Part shown: one piece after another, positions 21,149-21,819 of the stretch
How positions within the stretch are numbered: position 1 is the first letter of the stretch
Layout: the number at the start of each line of letters is the position of its first letter
Virus record (IMG/VR): IMGVR_UViG_3300000353_000010
Span: 1 to 21,819 of that record
Direction: 5' to 3' (one strand)
Origin: a virus
Length of the DNA: 21,819 nucleotides
Notes under the pieces: model-generated
What the model saw: only the letters and a program-made list of their open reading frames with translations
What the model was told of the DNA's origin: nothing
The model's database searches: none
Made by a program: the position numbers and the translations under genes

Positions 21149-21819
21149 TAACTAACTTTTTTCCTCAATAATACCTTTATATCCTTTTCAGGATACTTAA
21201 TTTCAAACATCGAATCTTGTGCTGAATAAATTGTATTGTTTTCAAGTTTAATTTCACCAGTGCTAGTATTGGTTATTGATTGTGTTACGGTATTAACAGA
21301 ATATTGGTCTCCAACTTTATTAAATGCTTTAATTCCAATAACATTTAATACACCATTAGCATCTAATATTTGTTTTTGAAGGTCACCGAGAAAAACATCT
21401 TCATTCATTTCATGATTGCTAATATCAAAATAATCACTAACAATTGTAATTATGCTATTTGCAATTTGATTATCGGCAGTATTTGTCACATATACATCGA
21501 TTTCAAAAGCTAAGTTAAAAATTTTACCATCTTTAATTTCAATATAATCATTTATTGTTCTTTTTTGACTCAGATACTCACTAATATTTTCTTTTAATAA
21601 TGAGTTACTGGTATTACTTAATTTACCATCAGCACCGATTCCCAATATTGAAATAACAACTTTATTATTTTTCTTATATGCTTTTGCACGATATGGAGAA
21701 CCATACTTACCGGGCATTTTATACGTTTCCAAAACATAATCAGTAAGACTAACACCTCTTTGTTGTCCAGAAAAATTATACTTAACTAATTGTCTGATTT
21801 GTTCAGTACTTAATCCATC
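21148..21819 (-). CDS. Baseplate wedge protein, gp6/J-like, partial (N-terminus beyond window)
   Basis: An open frame of 224 codons (223 residues plus stop) that enters from the right edge. A TTG at 21732 could be read as a start, but family sequence continues upstream to the edge (DGLSTEQIRQLVKYNFSGQQ, then RGVSLTDYV), so that is an internal codon. The order of motifs fits T4 gp6 and Baseplate_J proteins. First comes the EQIRQLVKYNF...RGVSLTDYVLE segment before a core strand. Then follow YRAKAYKKNNKVVISILG, the helix SNSLLKENISEYLSQKRTINDYIEI and the strand FNLAFEIDVYV. gp6 forms the continuous ring around the baseplate hub. This is the first gene of the visible tail operon. Confidence 0.82.
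   Translation of the reverse strand, partial: DGLSTEQIRQLVKYNFSGQQRGVSLTDYVLETYKMPGKYGSPYRAKAYKKNNKVVISILGIGADGKLSNTSNSLLKENISEYLSQKRTINDYIEIKDGKIFNLAFEIDVYVTNTADNQIANSIITIVSDYFDISNHEMNEDVFLGDLQKQILDANGVLNVIGIKAFNKVGDQYSVNTVTQSITNTSTGEIKLENNTIYSAQDSMFEIKYPEKDIKVLLRKKVS

Noticed and set aside
1-21819. tRNA genes, CRISPR arrays, IS elements, integrase or attachment sites
   Set aside because: No cloverleaf-like segment, spaced direct-repeat array, transposase or integrase motif was seen; intergenic gaps are all under 140 nt.

Overview
The window looks like part of the genome of a large, AT-rich, contractile-tailed (T4-like) bacteriophage. The sequence shows a Mre11/Rad50-type nuclease, a zinc-ribbon/Toprim primase, a RuvC-like resolvase, a phage sigma factor, an Hsp20 chaperone and a baseplate/tail cluster. 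The host is probably a member of the Bacteroidetes. This is inferred from three intergenic sequences that fit the Bacteroidetes promoter pattern (TTTG or TTG, 19-20 nt, TAnnTTTG), from the lack of obvious Shine-Dalgarno sites, and from a glycosyltransferase-like protein that resembles a Bacteroidetes-typical family. No integrase, tRNA, rRNA or CRISPR array was seen.

Layout. Almost everything is on the minus strand; only hsp20 is on the plus strand. Positions 1-10160 (left part) hold replication, recombination and regulatory genes. From right to left these are a small ribbon-helix-helix protein, a RuvC-like resolvase, a short GIY-YIG protein, an HTH-metallophosphoesterase, a Lys/Thr-tailed coiled-coil protein, a 49-residue orphan repeat protein, the primase, an ECF-like sigma factor that overlaps the primase by 80 nt, then hsp20 (opposite strand), a GIY-YIG nuclease, a single-chain Mre11-Rad50 fusion and a partial membrane protein. 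Positions 10249-21819 (right part) are a tail/baseplate operon: a gp6/J-like baseplate protein cut by the window edge, a small virion-type protein, a glycosyltransferase-like gene split by a frameshift, several structural proteins, a 1502-residue protein with a P2 gpI-like section and three Fn3-like domains, and two proteins probably at the baseplate periphery or fibre.

Mobile nucleases have invaded throughout. A GIY-YIG protein with RHH and HTH parts, a T5orf172-like GIY-YIG protein, a Vsr/EDxHD-like nuclease and a PD-(D/E)XK nuclease with three HTH units sit between core genes, along with one orphan single-repeat protein of the kind attached to such nucleases.

The points most worth following are these. 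A candidate -1 frameshift site (A AAA AAG) would join the two halves of the glycosyltransferase-like gene. A GTATTTAT-type element sits 11-15 nt upstream of four start codons and near two more, and may be the late promoter read by the phage sigma factor. Mre11 and Rad50 are fused in one chain. A nuclease gene's reading frame extends 45 codons upstream to an ATT codon where the ATG should be. A terminator hairpin carries the next promoter within it.
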